Below, one piece after another: positions 25,051 through 36,247 of a stretch of 64,000 nt of DNA. Made by a program: the position numbers and the translations under genes. Source of the DNA: Magicicada septendecula. Its lineage: Eukaryota; Arthropoda; Insecta; Hemiptera; Cicadidae. The notes below the pieces were generated by a model that was not told the origin of the DNA, made no database searches, and was given only the letters and a program-made list of their open reading frames with translations. The stretch's first letter is position 1; each line of letters opens with the position of its first letter. Where the stretch lies: contig CM068367.1 of NCBI GenBank assembly GCA_034769895.1, positions 703,670,885-703,734,884 on the forward strand. The letters run 5' to 3'.

Positions 25051-25215
25051 ACATAGCAGAGCTTACGGAACTACTGTCTACACTGAAAGGAGAAGTAAAA
25101 CGTTTTGGAGCCAGGTTAGTTCGTCACCTGAAGAGGAGGGACTGTTACAAAGCAGCAAGGGAGTGGCACTGCAATTGGTTGACTGCGTACTTGCAGGCTA
25201 ATTCTGAGAAACGAA
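25051..25215 (+). CDS. TBC1D30-like RabGAP, second visible exon
   Basis: 165 bp, exactly 55 codons of length, between TTAATTGCAG (ending 25050) and ACGAA/GTAAGT (GT at 25216-25217). It starts at codon position 2, so the G ending the exon at 9375 plus AC gives GAC (Asp). The product reads KDIAELTELL, LKGEVKRFGARLVRHLK and LQANSEKR, matching the human TBC1D30 pattern of KD-EL, a heptad-like helix, LLRHLK and LQA-S-KR just upstream of the TBC domain. It is probably a coiled-coil-forming helix. The in-frame ATG at 24999 lies in the intron and is not a start. The next exon should begin at codon position 2; none encoding the conserved start of the TBC domain was found in the window. Confidence 0.75.
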
Positions 25216-25359
25216 GTAAGTTTAGTTCGTAAGTTTAATTCATAAATAATATTGTCTATGGTTATAGTACACAATGAGTAACTTACATTTTTTATCCTTA
25301 AATTCGTAGTGACCGTCAATCAATGAATTTTTCAGTGAAGGGTTAGCGAGGATCGGTCA

Positions 25360-25530
25360 AAAATATAACACAAATTTTAACTTATTTGTGTCGACGTTTC
25401 GACAATGTTTATTGTCATCATCAGGACAATTGTTGCTGACGCCAAACACACAACTGTTTGTGTGTATATTTTTATACTACGTCGGTGATCAGTGTGTGGT
25501 TACTACACTGTGAACAAGTAAGCACTACTC
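25360..25530 (-). repeat. Penelope-LTR-like segment with hammerhead-like motif
   Basis: On the minus strand a TATAAAAATATAC box is followed by GTCAGCAACAATTGTC, then the motif at 25397-25424: CTGATGA, T, perfect stem GACAAT / ATTGTC with loop AAAC, then GAAACGTCG. Downstream is an AT-rich tail ending near ATATTTTTGACCGATCC. Apart from the motif it shares nothing obvious with the B linkers. The order TATA box, motif, tail fits Penelope-type LTRs; no coding sequence is attached. Confidence 0.5.
25397..25424 (-). other. Hammerhead-like motif, stem GACAAT/ATTGTC
   Basis: Minus strand CTGATGA, one unpaired T, six perfect pairs, 4-nt loop, GAAACGTC. The stem differs at several positions from the GGCAGT/ACTGCC stem of the satellite linkers, while the flanking CTGATGAT and GAAACGTC are kept. 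This is covariation. Confidence 0.45.
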
Positions 25531-28500
25531 GCTGTTAATAATATCGATTTTTATTATGAATGGTTGGCATTCTATCACCGATATTTAAAGTAAAAAAGTC
25601 TCTGTAGATTGTCCGCACCTTTGTATCCGCGCAGTACTTAAGCTGCGCGAAATGTTTTTATATCTCCCTAAAAGTTAGTGAGAAAGTTCCAGATTGAAAC
25701 CAGAGAAGAATCGAAGTCTGATTCTGTAAGAGCTAAGATTTTTCATCCCCCAAAAAGGAAAGAGTGTCCAGCGAAATCAGCTCCCCATCAAACAGCGATC
25801 GAGTAAGTGCATGCTTGCTCTATGGATATACGAATAGTCCGGACAGCGAAGTTTGCGGACAACAGCAATGTTCTGAAGGAGGGTAGACTGGGAAGTCACA
25901 AACATTTGATACGTTAAGAGTGCGTACATGGGTGGATGGAAAGAAGACAGTGAATGTTTTTCGTTTAGACCATACCAAATCCATTACCCTTGACCACTGA
26001 AGCGCCTTTACGTTTTTACAGACTGATTGCCATCACTCTTTTCCTGCCTTTGGGGTGGCAAAACGATAGTCACTGGACACTGATTTTGCGTATTGAAAAT
26101 CAGATATGTAACGTTTTCTTTTTTGTTAAGTTTTTGTATTTTCCTTTTTTTAAATTTTATTTTCAATCTTTTTAGTTTTTATCTGTTAGGTTTTTAAGTA
26201 GATCTACTTGTAAAATCAACATCGACTATTCTAGTTTTTGAATGAAAGAAGTAGTTTTAACCACAATTTGATATCGCGTGCTTTGTTCATACTTCTGGAT
26301 GTTCTTTCTATCCTGTCGTTCATCTTGACGTACTTCCTTTTCCTCTTATTTCCTTTCATGTTCATCCATTCTAAAATACAAACAAATTCTGCGTACGCCA
26401 CTGAGTGAGACGTAGTAATGTTAGTAATAGTTTTAACGTTTCATTACTTTACAGACACAGCGGATCTCCAAATTTCACTATTTAAAAATTCTGTCGATAA
26501 ATGAACATATAATGCAGTACATTGTGGTACAGAACAAAGGTACTGGTAAACAGTAGGCCTACAACATTTGTTCACTTACAACGGTTCATAGTACGAACTC
26601 GTCCTTTTTACAAACAAGAGTTTGCCTATTCGAATTTATATTAATTAAGTTTACAGTCTCTGACATAACATTTGTAGGTGTGTTGTAATCAAAGTAATAA
26701 CATTTGGTTGTTCATTGAGGGACGAACATACATGTGACTGCCACACGTGACATCTAGTAGTGTCAGCGGATGGGATGGATAGATACATCTGTCAGTATTG
26801 TATGCAGTGACGATGAGGTAGTTTGTAGTTAGAAGTGTCGTGTATTGTATGAAAAGGAAGCACTGAGTCGGAAAGTGAAGCTAGTGGGACGACAACAAAC
26901 AGAATGACTGGAAGAATCAATAATACTCAGTACTGCCATTTGGCGACGAATTTACCTTGTTCGACTTTGTTTTCCCACACTTTTACACGTGCTTTCATTC
27001 AATAATTAAAGTATAGATGAGGTACGCCAAGAATTGTGTAGCCTCGTTTTCATTACGTGTTCAAAAATTCATGACTTCTGTTGTCGCTCAACGCAAAGAG
27101 TATCGTTTCCTTTAATGTGTACATAGGAAACTGTGAGTGCAATACATTGTACATAAGTACACATAGATGTGCGCCTGTGTGCTTGTGCCCGCGTAAACTA
27201 TGAGCTATTAATAATTTCTGAATGTGTTGCTTAGCGTCGTTAACTGCCGAATTAATTTTTATAATAATTGATACGGACTATTCATGACGTTTATAAAAAA
27301 CAAGGCTTCAATGTTCAGTATATATACCTCTCTTTAATTCGTATCCTTTACACATCACTTCGAATAAACCTAAATTTCTAATATTTTATGAATTAACAAT
27401 TTTATTCCATATAAATTTGCAAATTTATTTATTAATATACTTATTCTTTAACATGATATTCTTAAGTAAATAAACTAAGAAACGTTTAAAAACACTATAG
27501 TTCCTAATAGAATCGTTGATTCCATATATAGACCCCTAAAAATGAGTCATTGATTCTTTACTAACAAAACGATCGGTAATCACCTCAAAGTCATTCGATT
27601 TTTAAAATAAATTTCTAGTTCAGGGTCGTGGATGGAAGAGTAACGCTTGCAGACAAGTTACAAACAAGGGTTTACGCGTAGTATGGCAGGGAATACTACT
27701 TGATTAAATACGTTCTCGCGTGTAGTATAAATTACCTAAACATCGGACAGCTAGACGTCTAATATTATGATAATATATTATTTTCATATTTGTGAGCTGT
27801 TTGCAACATTTTTATGCATAAAAATCATAACTTAGTCCTAATGCAAAACTCAGTAAATAATTAAAATATTGGAAACCGATTTGGTAATTTTTTTTTTTTG
27901 CAATTAAAGGTCCTTTTATAAGTTTTTGCAACTTTTATAAGTTTCCTTAGAACATTTTAAAAAATACTCGAAGTTGCTTGTATGTCGAACAAGACTGGAT
28001 GCATGAGAAACAGAACAATCCAATCGATTATTTTTCAAACAGTTATCGTGGGCGAATTGGAGAGATATTCGTCGGTTACTCAGTAGGCGACAAACGGACT
28101 TGAGGAAGTGTATTATATGTAGGCCTACCAAGACGGAAAATTGCAAAATCACTACGGTCATAAGCAATCAGTGGTTTCCTACACACATACAACGCACGCA
28201 AGTGAGAGCGCGCAGAAAACCACTCTTCGATTTCCACTTTCACTGGAAGGATGAAAAAATCTTATTCGGAAATCTACAGTTTGTTTTTAATTTAAAACAG
28301 TTCACACACAGTTTGTTTAGACCTGGACGACACCTGATCGGTTACCGGCAGATCTAACTATGACAACTCTGGAATAAGAAAAAACTATTTTCCGTTTGAT
28401 TTTGTGTGTGTGTGTGTGTGTGTTTTGTTGTTGCTGTAACTGTGGCTTTCTGTCTTTATGTTTGTTTGTATATTGTAGAAATTAAATGTAATGATATTTT

Positions 28501-29767
28501 TTGTTGTCTATAACATTTGAAAGGGAGCTGGATTATCGTTGTCCTCTTTGCAGACATTACCACAAACATTCACAGTCATCGACTAAGCTGAGATGTAAGT
28601 TATTGCCTTGAGGTGGAAAACTGATTGGTGTTGACTCGACCCTATTAAAAAATTTAGAAATTTTTGAAATGCAACTGATAAAAAAATGTGTGCGCGCGTG
28701 TGTGTGCTCGACATTTTAGCGTAATCGCAGTGTCAATTACGATCGGCATTACCACTCCGATGTTACCAGTTCTGACTGCACTTCAGTAACGTGGTAATGT
28801 GCCTTATCGTCATTAAAATATATCACGTACCAAGTAACTATACTGAACTATGTAATTTGTGTCACTTACTTCGGAAAACAGTATTTAATAATTTACAAAC
28901 TAGAAGTTAGGTTAAAGTCATTTAAATAATTAGGTTTTACACCCCCCCCCCCCGTAAACACATACCACGTAGAGCTGCCGAAAGTAAATTACAGTGCCTT
29001 TAATTACTTTCTCTGCGTTTCCATAGTAACGAATAAAATGAAGAGAGCAATTAATCCGGAATCATACCTTGGACATTTAGAATCAAACTGCAATGCAAAA
29101 GGTGCTCGCAGTGTTAACCAGAGTGCCTAATTAATATACGCGTACATGTATTTACCATATAAAATTTATCACAAAAAATAGGTACAATATTTTTATACGT
29201 TTTAAATGGAAATAAATGTTTAATGTATAATTAATCTTATTATCGGTGTTATACTCTTTCCTTGTCAGTTGTTTCACAAAAAATACGTTAATATGTAATG
29301 TAAATACAGAACGGATTGAAAGCAAATTTTGTGTTGTACGAAGTTATTCGTAATTGTTCCGAACTCAATTTCCGTCTTTCGGATAGACTCTTCAAAAAGA
29401 AGTTGTGACACTTGGTCGGAGTGACATATGCTCGGAGAAACAATGGTTCTAGAAAATTCATAATGATTCCAGGAAGTGTAGTATAGTATCAAGCAGTCAG
29501 AAGCCAATTGTTACGTAGGCAACCTGGCTACATAAGCTCAACAATAAGTCCTTTATTGCATCTAACAGTTAATTAAAAAAATACGTTCATATTGACGACA
29601 TTGAACTAATCATCATTTGAATTCGACTTACATTTGCAGTTCTCTTAGTTAGCACCTAAATCCCAGATATTTTAATAATTTTATTTATATTAATAATATT
29701 AATTATAATTATTTTATCATATTACATTATAATAACAAACACTTTTGCTACAGTCAATTTCTTGACG
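25531..29767. other. Long AT-rich stretch, probably intronic
   Basis: No supported gene. A frame at 28100-28357 has no recognisable domain. A GT microsatellite lies at about 28404-28423 and a C run at about 28941-28953. A strong-looking splice acceptor (CCTCTTTGCAG, ending 28553) with GTAAGT 41 bp later was considered and not accepted. Confidence 0.35.
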
Positions 29768-29839
29768 TAGGTATTATTACTTATTTAATATTTATAACTG
29801 TTGTACCTCAAGATGTATTATTTCCTTATTTGGAACATG

Positions 29840-29869
29840 TTTCGGGAATCCTATTTTTCCCATCCTCAG
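29840..29869 (-). other. Hammerhead-like motif in left arm of foldback
   Basis: Minus strand CTGAGGA, T, stem GGGAA / TTCCC, GAAACATG. A third stem sequence in the same frame of conserved bases. Confidence 0.35.
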
Positions 29870-29936
29870 CCATCTTTAGGATCTTGTTATCAATTTTGTT
29901 ATCAGGCATCTTAAACAAGATCCAAAATTAAAATGG

Positions 29937-29965
29937 CTGAGGGTGGGAAAATAGGATTCCCGAAA
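29937..29965 (+). other. Hammerhead-like motif in right arm of foldback
   Basis: Plus strand CTGAGGG, T, GGGAA / TTCCC stem with a 7-nt loop, GAAACATG. The mirror copy of the left-arm motif. Confidence 0.35.
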
Positions 29966-30216
29966 CATGTTCCAAATAAGAAAATAATTCATCTTGAGAT
30001 AAAATAGTTATAAATATTAAATAAATAATACATTATCTATATATTAATACGTGAAGAGAAAACTTTGTACCCCTTTTTAAGCATATTGCGCGCACGGAGG
30101 AGTGTGAGATTTGGCATAGTTAAAGTTTATATGGAGAAGGAGTGCAGAAAGCTAAAATTTATATATAATATGTGTTACAAATACATTAAATAAAATAAAA
30201 TAAAACATTCATTTGC

Positions 30217-30317
30217 ACTTGAAAATTCATTTAAACTTTTTCAAACAATGGTAATTGTTAAAAATAAAATAATTTTGTTACCAGGCAATAAAATTATAAT
30301 TTTTTCATTGTAGTGTA
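30217..30317 (+). repeat. Helitron 5' segment shared with satellite linkers
   Basis: ACTTGAAAATTCATTTAAAC through CAGGCAATAAAATTATAATT is nearly identical to linker copies at 51203-51304, 943-1048, 2445-2550 (plus) and 56163-56267 (minus). Only a few substitutions separate it from the 51203 copy. Confidence 0.88.
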
Positions 30318-30399
30318 CGTTCATACTGCCAATGTCAAACACATAATAGTTTGTCGTTGGTTTACGTTCATACTGCCAATGTCAAACACATAATAGTCT
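30316..30399 (+). repeat. 47-bp direct repeat in Helitron 5' region
   Basis: TACGTTCATACTGCCAATGT and the following CAAACACATAATAGT occur at 30316 and again at 30363, with a 47-bp period. The partial third start TTGTCAAACAGTC follows. Confidence 0.75.
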
Positions 30400-30829
30400 G
30401 TTGTCAAACAGTCGCACAGAGTAGAGATTGTCGCCAAAGAATTTTAAAATGTTGCCAACAAATAATTACTGACAGATTGACTGAATGAGCGTGAATTTTG
30501 TGTGATTTCAAATGTTCCTTTTTAAATAGTCTGTGGAGTGTATGTCAAGGCAAAAAAGCGTTTATTTTATATTTTGTATATTAGATATCTGTGTTTTATA
30601 TATTAATGTGCAGTTGAAAGTGAAATACAGCTTGCTTAATATACACCTGTTGCAAAAGGAAAATTTAGTAGCAGCAATTTGAATTGACTTGCTCTCGCCT
30701 AATTATTATTGGTGGTTTCAAAAAAGTGAGTACATTTTATTATTTTTAAATTAAACCCTGTCTAATCTTAGTTTCAGTAATTTTATTACACTTTTTTTTT
30801 ACATTCAGATATTCGCACCTACTTCCATT

Positions 30830-33530
30830 ATGCCTCGACATAGAACATTGACGGGTCGGAGTGAGAGACAAAGAAGAAGGAATATATATATTCGCGTAAA
30901 AGTCAAAATGATAATAGACCAAATGCAAATTTAAATAGTGTAAATAGTATAACATTGACGGGTTGGAGTGAGAGACAAAGAAGAAGGAATATATATTCGC
31001 GTGAAAGTCAAAATGATAATAGACCAAATGCAAATTTAAATAGTGTAAATAGTATACAAAATGATGAAATTATTTTGAGGGATACATTTAAATGCGCACT
31101 GAATGTCATTCCAAGAAATTTTAATACTTTTGATTGTGGATTAATGCATTTACAATGCAGGTTTTACAATGCAAAACATTTCGAATCTGAGGTCACTTTA
31201 GGTGAAAGGACTGCATTCACTTCATGTTGTCATAAGGGTAAAGCAATATTACCGGCCTTAAGTCAAAATGAATACTTTAAATCATTGTATGATGGACTTA
31301 CTTCAAATGAACCCTCAATAAAAAGACAGTCAAAAAATTATTTTGAAAACATTCGTAAATACAATTCATCATTTGCTATGGTTAGCTCAGAAGCTAAAAT
31401 TTCGGATACAGTTACGCGTGGAGTGTATCATTTTAAAATACATGATGTTTTTTATCACAGATCAGGTCCAATGACTGCTGGATATGGTCGCTCACCATGT
31501 TATGCGCAATTATATTTTTATGACGTTGACACTGCTGTCAATTATAGATTACGTGAACACTATAATCAAACATGCAATAACAATATAATGCGCGAAATCT
31601 CTCTTGAATTGGAACACATTACTCCTTTCGTTCGGTCATTCATTGCAATGAAAGATCATTGTCAGAGAGTTGAAAATCAAAATAAAGAAATTTGTATGCT
31701 CATTAAAGTAAATCGTGATTTAGATCTTCGCCGTTATAATGATGCAGTTCAAACTGATGTAGCAGTAATATTTAGTACTATGGTTTCGTTTTCAAAAGTT
31801 AATGGTACCATTAAAAATATCTCTGTTTTGGATTCATCATTGGACCCTTTAGCGTATCCATTACTTTTTCCAAATGATGATACTGGGTGGCATATCAATA
31901 TTTCTCATAATGTACCAACTACATCTAATTCAAGAGCGCCCAGAAATAAATTAACCATGCTTCAGTATGCAGCCTATCGACTTGCAATTAGAGAAGATTT
32001 TAGCATGTTGCACCATTCACAAAAATTATTTCTGCAGTGGATAGTTGATATGTATGTGAGAATAGAGGGCACAAGGTTACATTTCATTCGACAAAATCAA
32101 ACAAGTCTTAGGTCTGAAGTTTACAACAATTTAACAGATTATTTAGTATTGAACCCCAATGCCAATAATGTTGGCCGTAGAGTAATTTTACCATCTTCAT
32201 TCAATGGATCTCCAAGAAATATGTATCAGAATTATTTAGATCCAATGTCAATTGTACAACATTTCGGAAAGCCTTCTTTGTTTATTACAATGACTTGCAA
32301 TCCAAGTTGGCCTGAAATAGTTAGCAATATTGGTGTAGGTGAGTCAGCTAATTTTCGACCTGATATTGTTGTGCGTGTATTCAAGTCCAAACTGAAAGCA
32401 TTAATTGAGGGCCTTACACTAAAAAAATTTTCGGTAAAGTTGAAGCACTCATTTATACAATTGAGTTTCGAAAGAGAGCCACTCATGCTCACATTTTACT
32501 CTCTTTAAATGAGCAAGATAAAATTCTTAACGCTACCAATATTGACAAAGTTAAATCTGCGGAGATTCCTAACATGCAAACACATCCTACATTACATGAA
32601 TATGTTGTAAAACACATGATGCATGGTCCATGCGGTGTACTTAATCCAAATTCTGTATGTATGAGAGATGGAAAATGCACAAAAGATTATCCAAAACGAT
32701 TTAATGAATTTACATGTGAATCATTAAATGGATATCCATTATACAGAAGGCGTGATAATGGTATTAATGCTGAAGTTCGCGGTAGTTGCCTCGACAATCG
32801 TTATGTTGTACCATACAATCCGTATTTACTTGCCAAATTTAATTGCCATATAAATGTTGAAGTATGCACTACAGTTAAAAGTGTTAAATACATTTATAAA
32901 TACGTGTATAAAGGCTATGACAGTGCATCTGTTGAATTAGGTTCAGAGAAAAATGAACCAGGTCAAGAAATACAAATTGATGAAGTTAAAAATTTTTTAA
33001 ATGGCCGTTATGTCGGATCAACTGAAGCTGTATGGTGCATCTATGAATTACCAATGCATTTTCAATCACATGTCATCGTTAGACTTGATATTCATTTACC
33101 GCGTAGACAGAATGTTTACTTTCGAGAAGGGCAAGAACGTCAAGCAATTGAAAATGCAAGACAAACAAAATTATTAGCATTTTTTGAATTGAATCAATCA
33201 GATCCATCAGCGCATGAATATAAGTATATTGAAATTCCTTTGCATTATGTGTGGGAAGATTCCTGAAAAAAATGGAAGAAGAGAAGGCGTGGAGGTGATA
33301 AAATCATTACACGCATATATGTAGTATCACCAAAAGACATCGAACTTTTCCATTTACGATTTCTTTTATTACATGTCTGTGGTCCAAAATCATGTGAGGA
33401 TGTTAGAACATACAATGGAATTATACACACTTCTTTTGTTGAAGCGTGCCATGCTCGCGGCATTGCTTCAAATGATAATGAATGGCGCGAATGTTTAAAT
33501 GAAGCAAAAGAATTACATTCACCAAAACAA
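30830..33530 (+). pseudogene. Helitron Rep (HUH nuclease) region
   Basis: N-terminal Helitron replicase, broken. The longest frame (30955-32508, 517 aa) contains the Helitron N-terminal domain (TFDCGLMHLQC near the start, LDPLAYPLLFPNDDTGWH in the middle) and LFITMTCNPSWPEI (about 32276-32320). A frameshift in an A/T run near 32420-32432 moves the reading into the frame that continues as ATHAHILL, the HUH motif (His-Ala-His at 32484-32492), then YVVKHMMHGPCG, and the tyrosine motif YIYKYVYKGYD (about 32886-32920). A TGA at 33264-33266 interrupts the same frame after VWEDS. Known role: nicking and joining of single-stranded transposon ends by the two tyrosines. The lesions (duplication, frameshift, stop) rule out a full-length product. 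Confidence 0.9.
30845..31055 (+). repeat. ~107-bp tandem duplication at the Rep start
   Basis: The unit beginning ACATTGACGGGT and ending GTAAATAGTAT occurs at 30845-30951 and 30952-31055. The copies differ in AT count (ATATATATATTCG versus ATATATATTCG), which breaks the frame of the first copy. The probable original start, ATG 30830 (MPRHRTLTGR), therefore runs into a stop, and the ATG at 30955 is the start of the longest frame left. Confidence 0.85.
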
Positions 33531-35264
33531 ATGCGAAATTTATTTGGTTACATTTGTGCATTAAATGTGCCAGCCAATGCATTGGCGTTATGGAATGAAT
33601 TTAAAGTATATCTTAGTGAAGATTTTTTGAGAGATTACAACGAAGAAGTATCCTTTAACACAGCTCTATTAGAAATTGAAGATATTTTGAATGTTCATAA
33701 TTTGTCATGTCAAGAACTTGGTTTACCAGTTCCCACGTATTCGCAGAGAACAGACGAAGCAAATGCTATTGATCCAATAGAACAAGAGTTTCTGTTTTGT
33801 GAGCATTATGAAACTGCAAATATTGAACAGCGTAATCTAATTGATCGTGTGATTCGTGAAGTTTTGCACCATGATACTGGATCTAATGTTTTTTGTTTAA
33901 CCGCTCATGCAGGTTGTGAAAAAACATTCACACAAACAGCAATCATTCACAAATTAAATTCGCTTAATCTTAGTTGCATTGCAACAGCGTTCAGTGACAT
34001 AGCTTCAACTCTTCTGTTACTTGGAGGTAGAACTTTACACAATGTGTTTAAATTGCCTATACCCATTTTGGAAAATTCTGTAGCGAATATTACCGCAAAT
34101 AGTAGCTATGGACGTTACATAAATTCATCATCATTGATAATTATTGATGAAATTTCTATGTGCCCACTGCAAGTGTTGAAAATCATAGATAGATTATTGC
34201 AGGATCTATGCGAAGAAAATGATAAACATAAACCATTTGGAGTGAAAACGATACTTCTGTGCGGTGATTTTCGGCAAATCTTACCAGTTGTCCCACATGG
34301 ATCACGTGCAACTTTAATTGAAAATTGTGTCACGAGTTGGCATAAATTTGTTTATTTTCATAAAGTAACGTTTACTCAAAATATGAGAGCCTTACCAAGT
34401 GAAATAGAATTTCGAATTCTTGAAAAAAATTGGTAATGATGAAGCCCCACAATTCCCTCAGTTTGGTGAAAATATTACTGAAATACCTCAGCAATTAATA
34501 GGAGATGAAAATAATATTATTAATGAGGTGTATGGAAATATTTCCGAAAACATACTCTCAGATAACATATTGAAGTCAGTTATTTTAGCACCTAAAAATG
34601 ATGATTGTACTTTTATTAATACTGATATGCTTAATCGAATACCAGGTGAACAGAAAACATATCATAGCTACGATAAAATAATTTGTGATGATGACAATGA
34701 AATCAATAACTATCCAGTAGAGTTTTTGAATTCTTTGACTATTAGTGGTTTGCCACCACATAAGTTAGTATGAAAGTTAATTGCATCGTTTTACTGATCA
34801 GAAACTTAAATACAAAGGAAGCATTAGTCAATGGAACAAGAATGCGCATCAAGTGTATGCATCGTAATGCTATTGATTGCGAAGTTTTAACTGGAACCGC
34901 ACGCAATAAGAGAATTTTGATTCCACGTATAAATTTAACATATTCCGGTACTGTTTTACCATTTAACTTTCAAATAACTCAATTTCCAATTATACCTGCA
35001 TTTGCGATGACAATAAATAAGTCTCAAGGACAAACATTCGAAAAAATTGGAATTTTATTGAGGCAGCCAGTTTTTACACATGGTCAATTGTACGTCGCAG
35101 CAAGTAGAGTTCGATCATTCGATGGTTTGAGATTTTATATTTCCGAATATAATGGCCAAGGGCATTTAGCAAATGATGAAAGAGTTTTTACAAAAAAACA
35201 TCGTTTACACAGAAGTTCTGAATCATTAAATTCACTTTCAAACTATTTTAAGTTCAATGGATAA
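33531..35264 (+). pseudogene. Helitron PIF1-type helicase region
   Basis: Continues the Rep frame. From 33531: linker, then the helicase core. Walker A reads AHAGCEKTF (33903-33929) where AGTGKTF is usual; the Gly before Lys is Glu, which should abolish ATP binding. Walker B is LIIIDEIS (34134-34157), followed by GDFRQILP (34263-34286) and NMRALP. A frameshift in an A run near 34425-34432 and another near 34764-34772 split the end into three frames; the last (34770-35264) has INKSQGQTFEKIGI (from 35013) and QLYVAASRVRS, the C-terminal helicase motifs. The role in Helitrons is to unwind the donor strand during rolling-circle transfer. The start coordinate is where the longest frame after the Rep stop begins, not a real start. 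Confidence 0.9.
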
Positions 35265-36019
35265 CATTTATTTTTTTAACCGCCCGGTTTTTTTGATTTA
35301 ATGAAAAATATATGAAAATATACGAGGCACGTATTTTTTATTTCATTTTTTATTTTGTATTAATTTTTTATTTAAATTTTATATAATTCGAAAAAGATAG
35401 GCAAAATAGCTGTGTAGCCTTGGCGAAACCTGGTCAGTATGGCAATAAAAAAAACCCAAGGAAATGTCAAAAAACGCGTTATTGCTTTTTAAATATGGCT
35501 TAGCCAAGCTAAACCTCATTTTTCCTATCTTTCATATTTTTCAAATAACTCGAAAATTAATGCATAGAAAAAAAATTAAAAAATTATATAAGCTTTGTAG
35601 CAGATAACCTTCAAACTGTTTTCAAATTTTGTACCTTACCAAAAATGAAATGTAATCCACTGGAGTTGAAAACAATGTATCTTATACTTCTATGAATGTC
35701 AAGTCTCATTTTTATTAGCGTTTATTTGATTCAATAATAACATGAAAAAATTAAAACTGACAATGAATTATATCAAAAAATAAATACGAATACAAGCTGT
35801 AATTGTGTTTTTTTTTCAACTGTTACTAACATTAAATTTTAAATTTCATAGGTATTGCAGGGATTAAGGCAAACAACACACGCTAATGACGTATTTGTAC
35901 ACGCTCGCAGCTGACGTAATAGAACAAAATTCAAAAACATTATATGCAATGATTATAGAGGTATACTCTTTGACAAAAGAACCTCAATAACATTCAAACT
36001 TAAAAATTTAATGAATTAC

Positions 36020-36050
36020 GGTCGAATTTCGACCACTGGGCGACCACTAG
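36020..36050 (+). other. Helitron 3' terminal hairpin and CTAG end
   Basis: GGTCG-AATTT-CGACC forms a 5-bp hairpin, followed 12 bp later by CTAG at 36047-36050 and then host T. In Helitrons this hairpin acts as the termination signal of rolling-circle transfer. Confidence 0.85.
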
Positions 36051-36205
36051 TAATTATATAATTTAGTTAATTATATGCATTATTTTAATATTACTACTAC
36101 TATTAACACTAAACGCATCATTATTAAGAATTACTATTATTAGTCTATTATTATTTCATTGCTGCTATTATTTGGTTATTATTAACTATATTGCGCATGC
36201 ACGAG

Positions 36206-36247
<42 letters not shown>

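Larger units (their letters stand above)
29768..30033. repeat. Foldback element abutting the Helitron
   Basis: Left arm about 29768-29885 and right arm about 29920-30033 are reverse complements: TATTTATAACT, CTCAAGATG, TTATTTGGAACATGTTTCGG and CCATC/CCACCCTCAGCC. The short centre carries ATCTTGTTATC repeats. Each arm holds a hammerhead-like motif (29840-29869 minus, 29937-29965 plus). The Helitron starts within 3 bp of the right edge. Confidence 0.8.
30036..36050 (+). mobile_element. Helitron, full length, coding-dead
   Basis: The 5' end is TCTATATATTAATACGTG, preceded by A. The 3' end is a hairpin (GGTCGAATTTCGACC, 36020-36034), then ACTGGGCGACCACTAG followed by T. TC start, 3' hairpin, CTAG end and insertion between A and T without target duplication are the defining Helitron features, and all are present. 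Length is 6015 bp. Inside lie a Rep (HUH) region and a PIF1-type helicase in the same orientation. Helitrons move by rolling-circle replication. This copy cannot supply protein because of several frameshifts, a stop and an altered Walker A motif, but its ends look usable in trans. Confidence 0.92.

Noticed and set aside
28100-28357. 85-codon frame
   Set aside because: No domain, no splice sites in phase with the TBC1D30-like exons, and an overlapping antisense frame.
28554-28594. Possible 41-bp exon after a strong acceptor (CCTCTTTGCAG), ending before GTAAGT, phase-compatible with the exon at 25215
   Set aside because: It gives NITTNIHSHRLS then a stop, with no resemblance to the expected start of the TBC domain; it remains a possible chance pair of splice signals.
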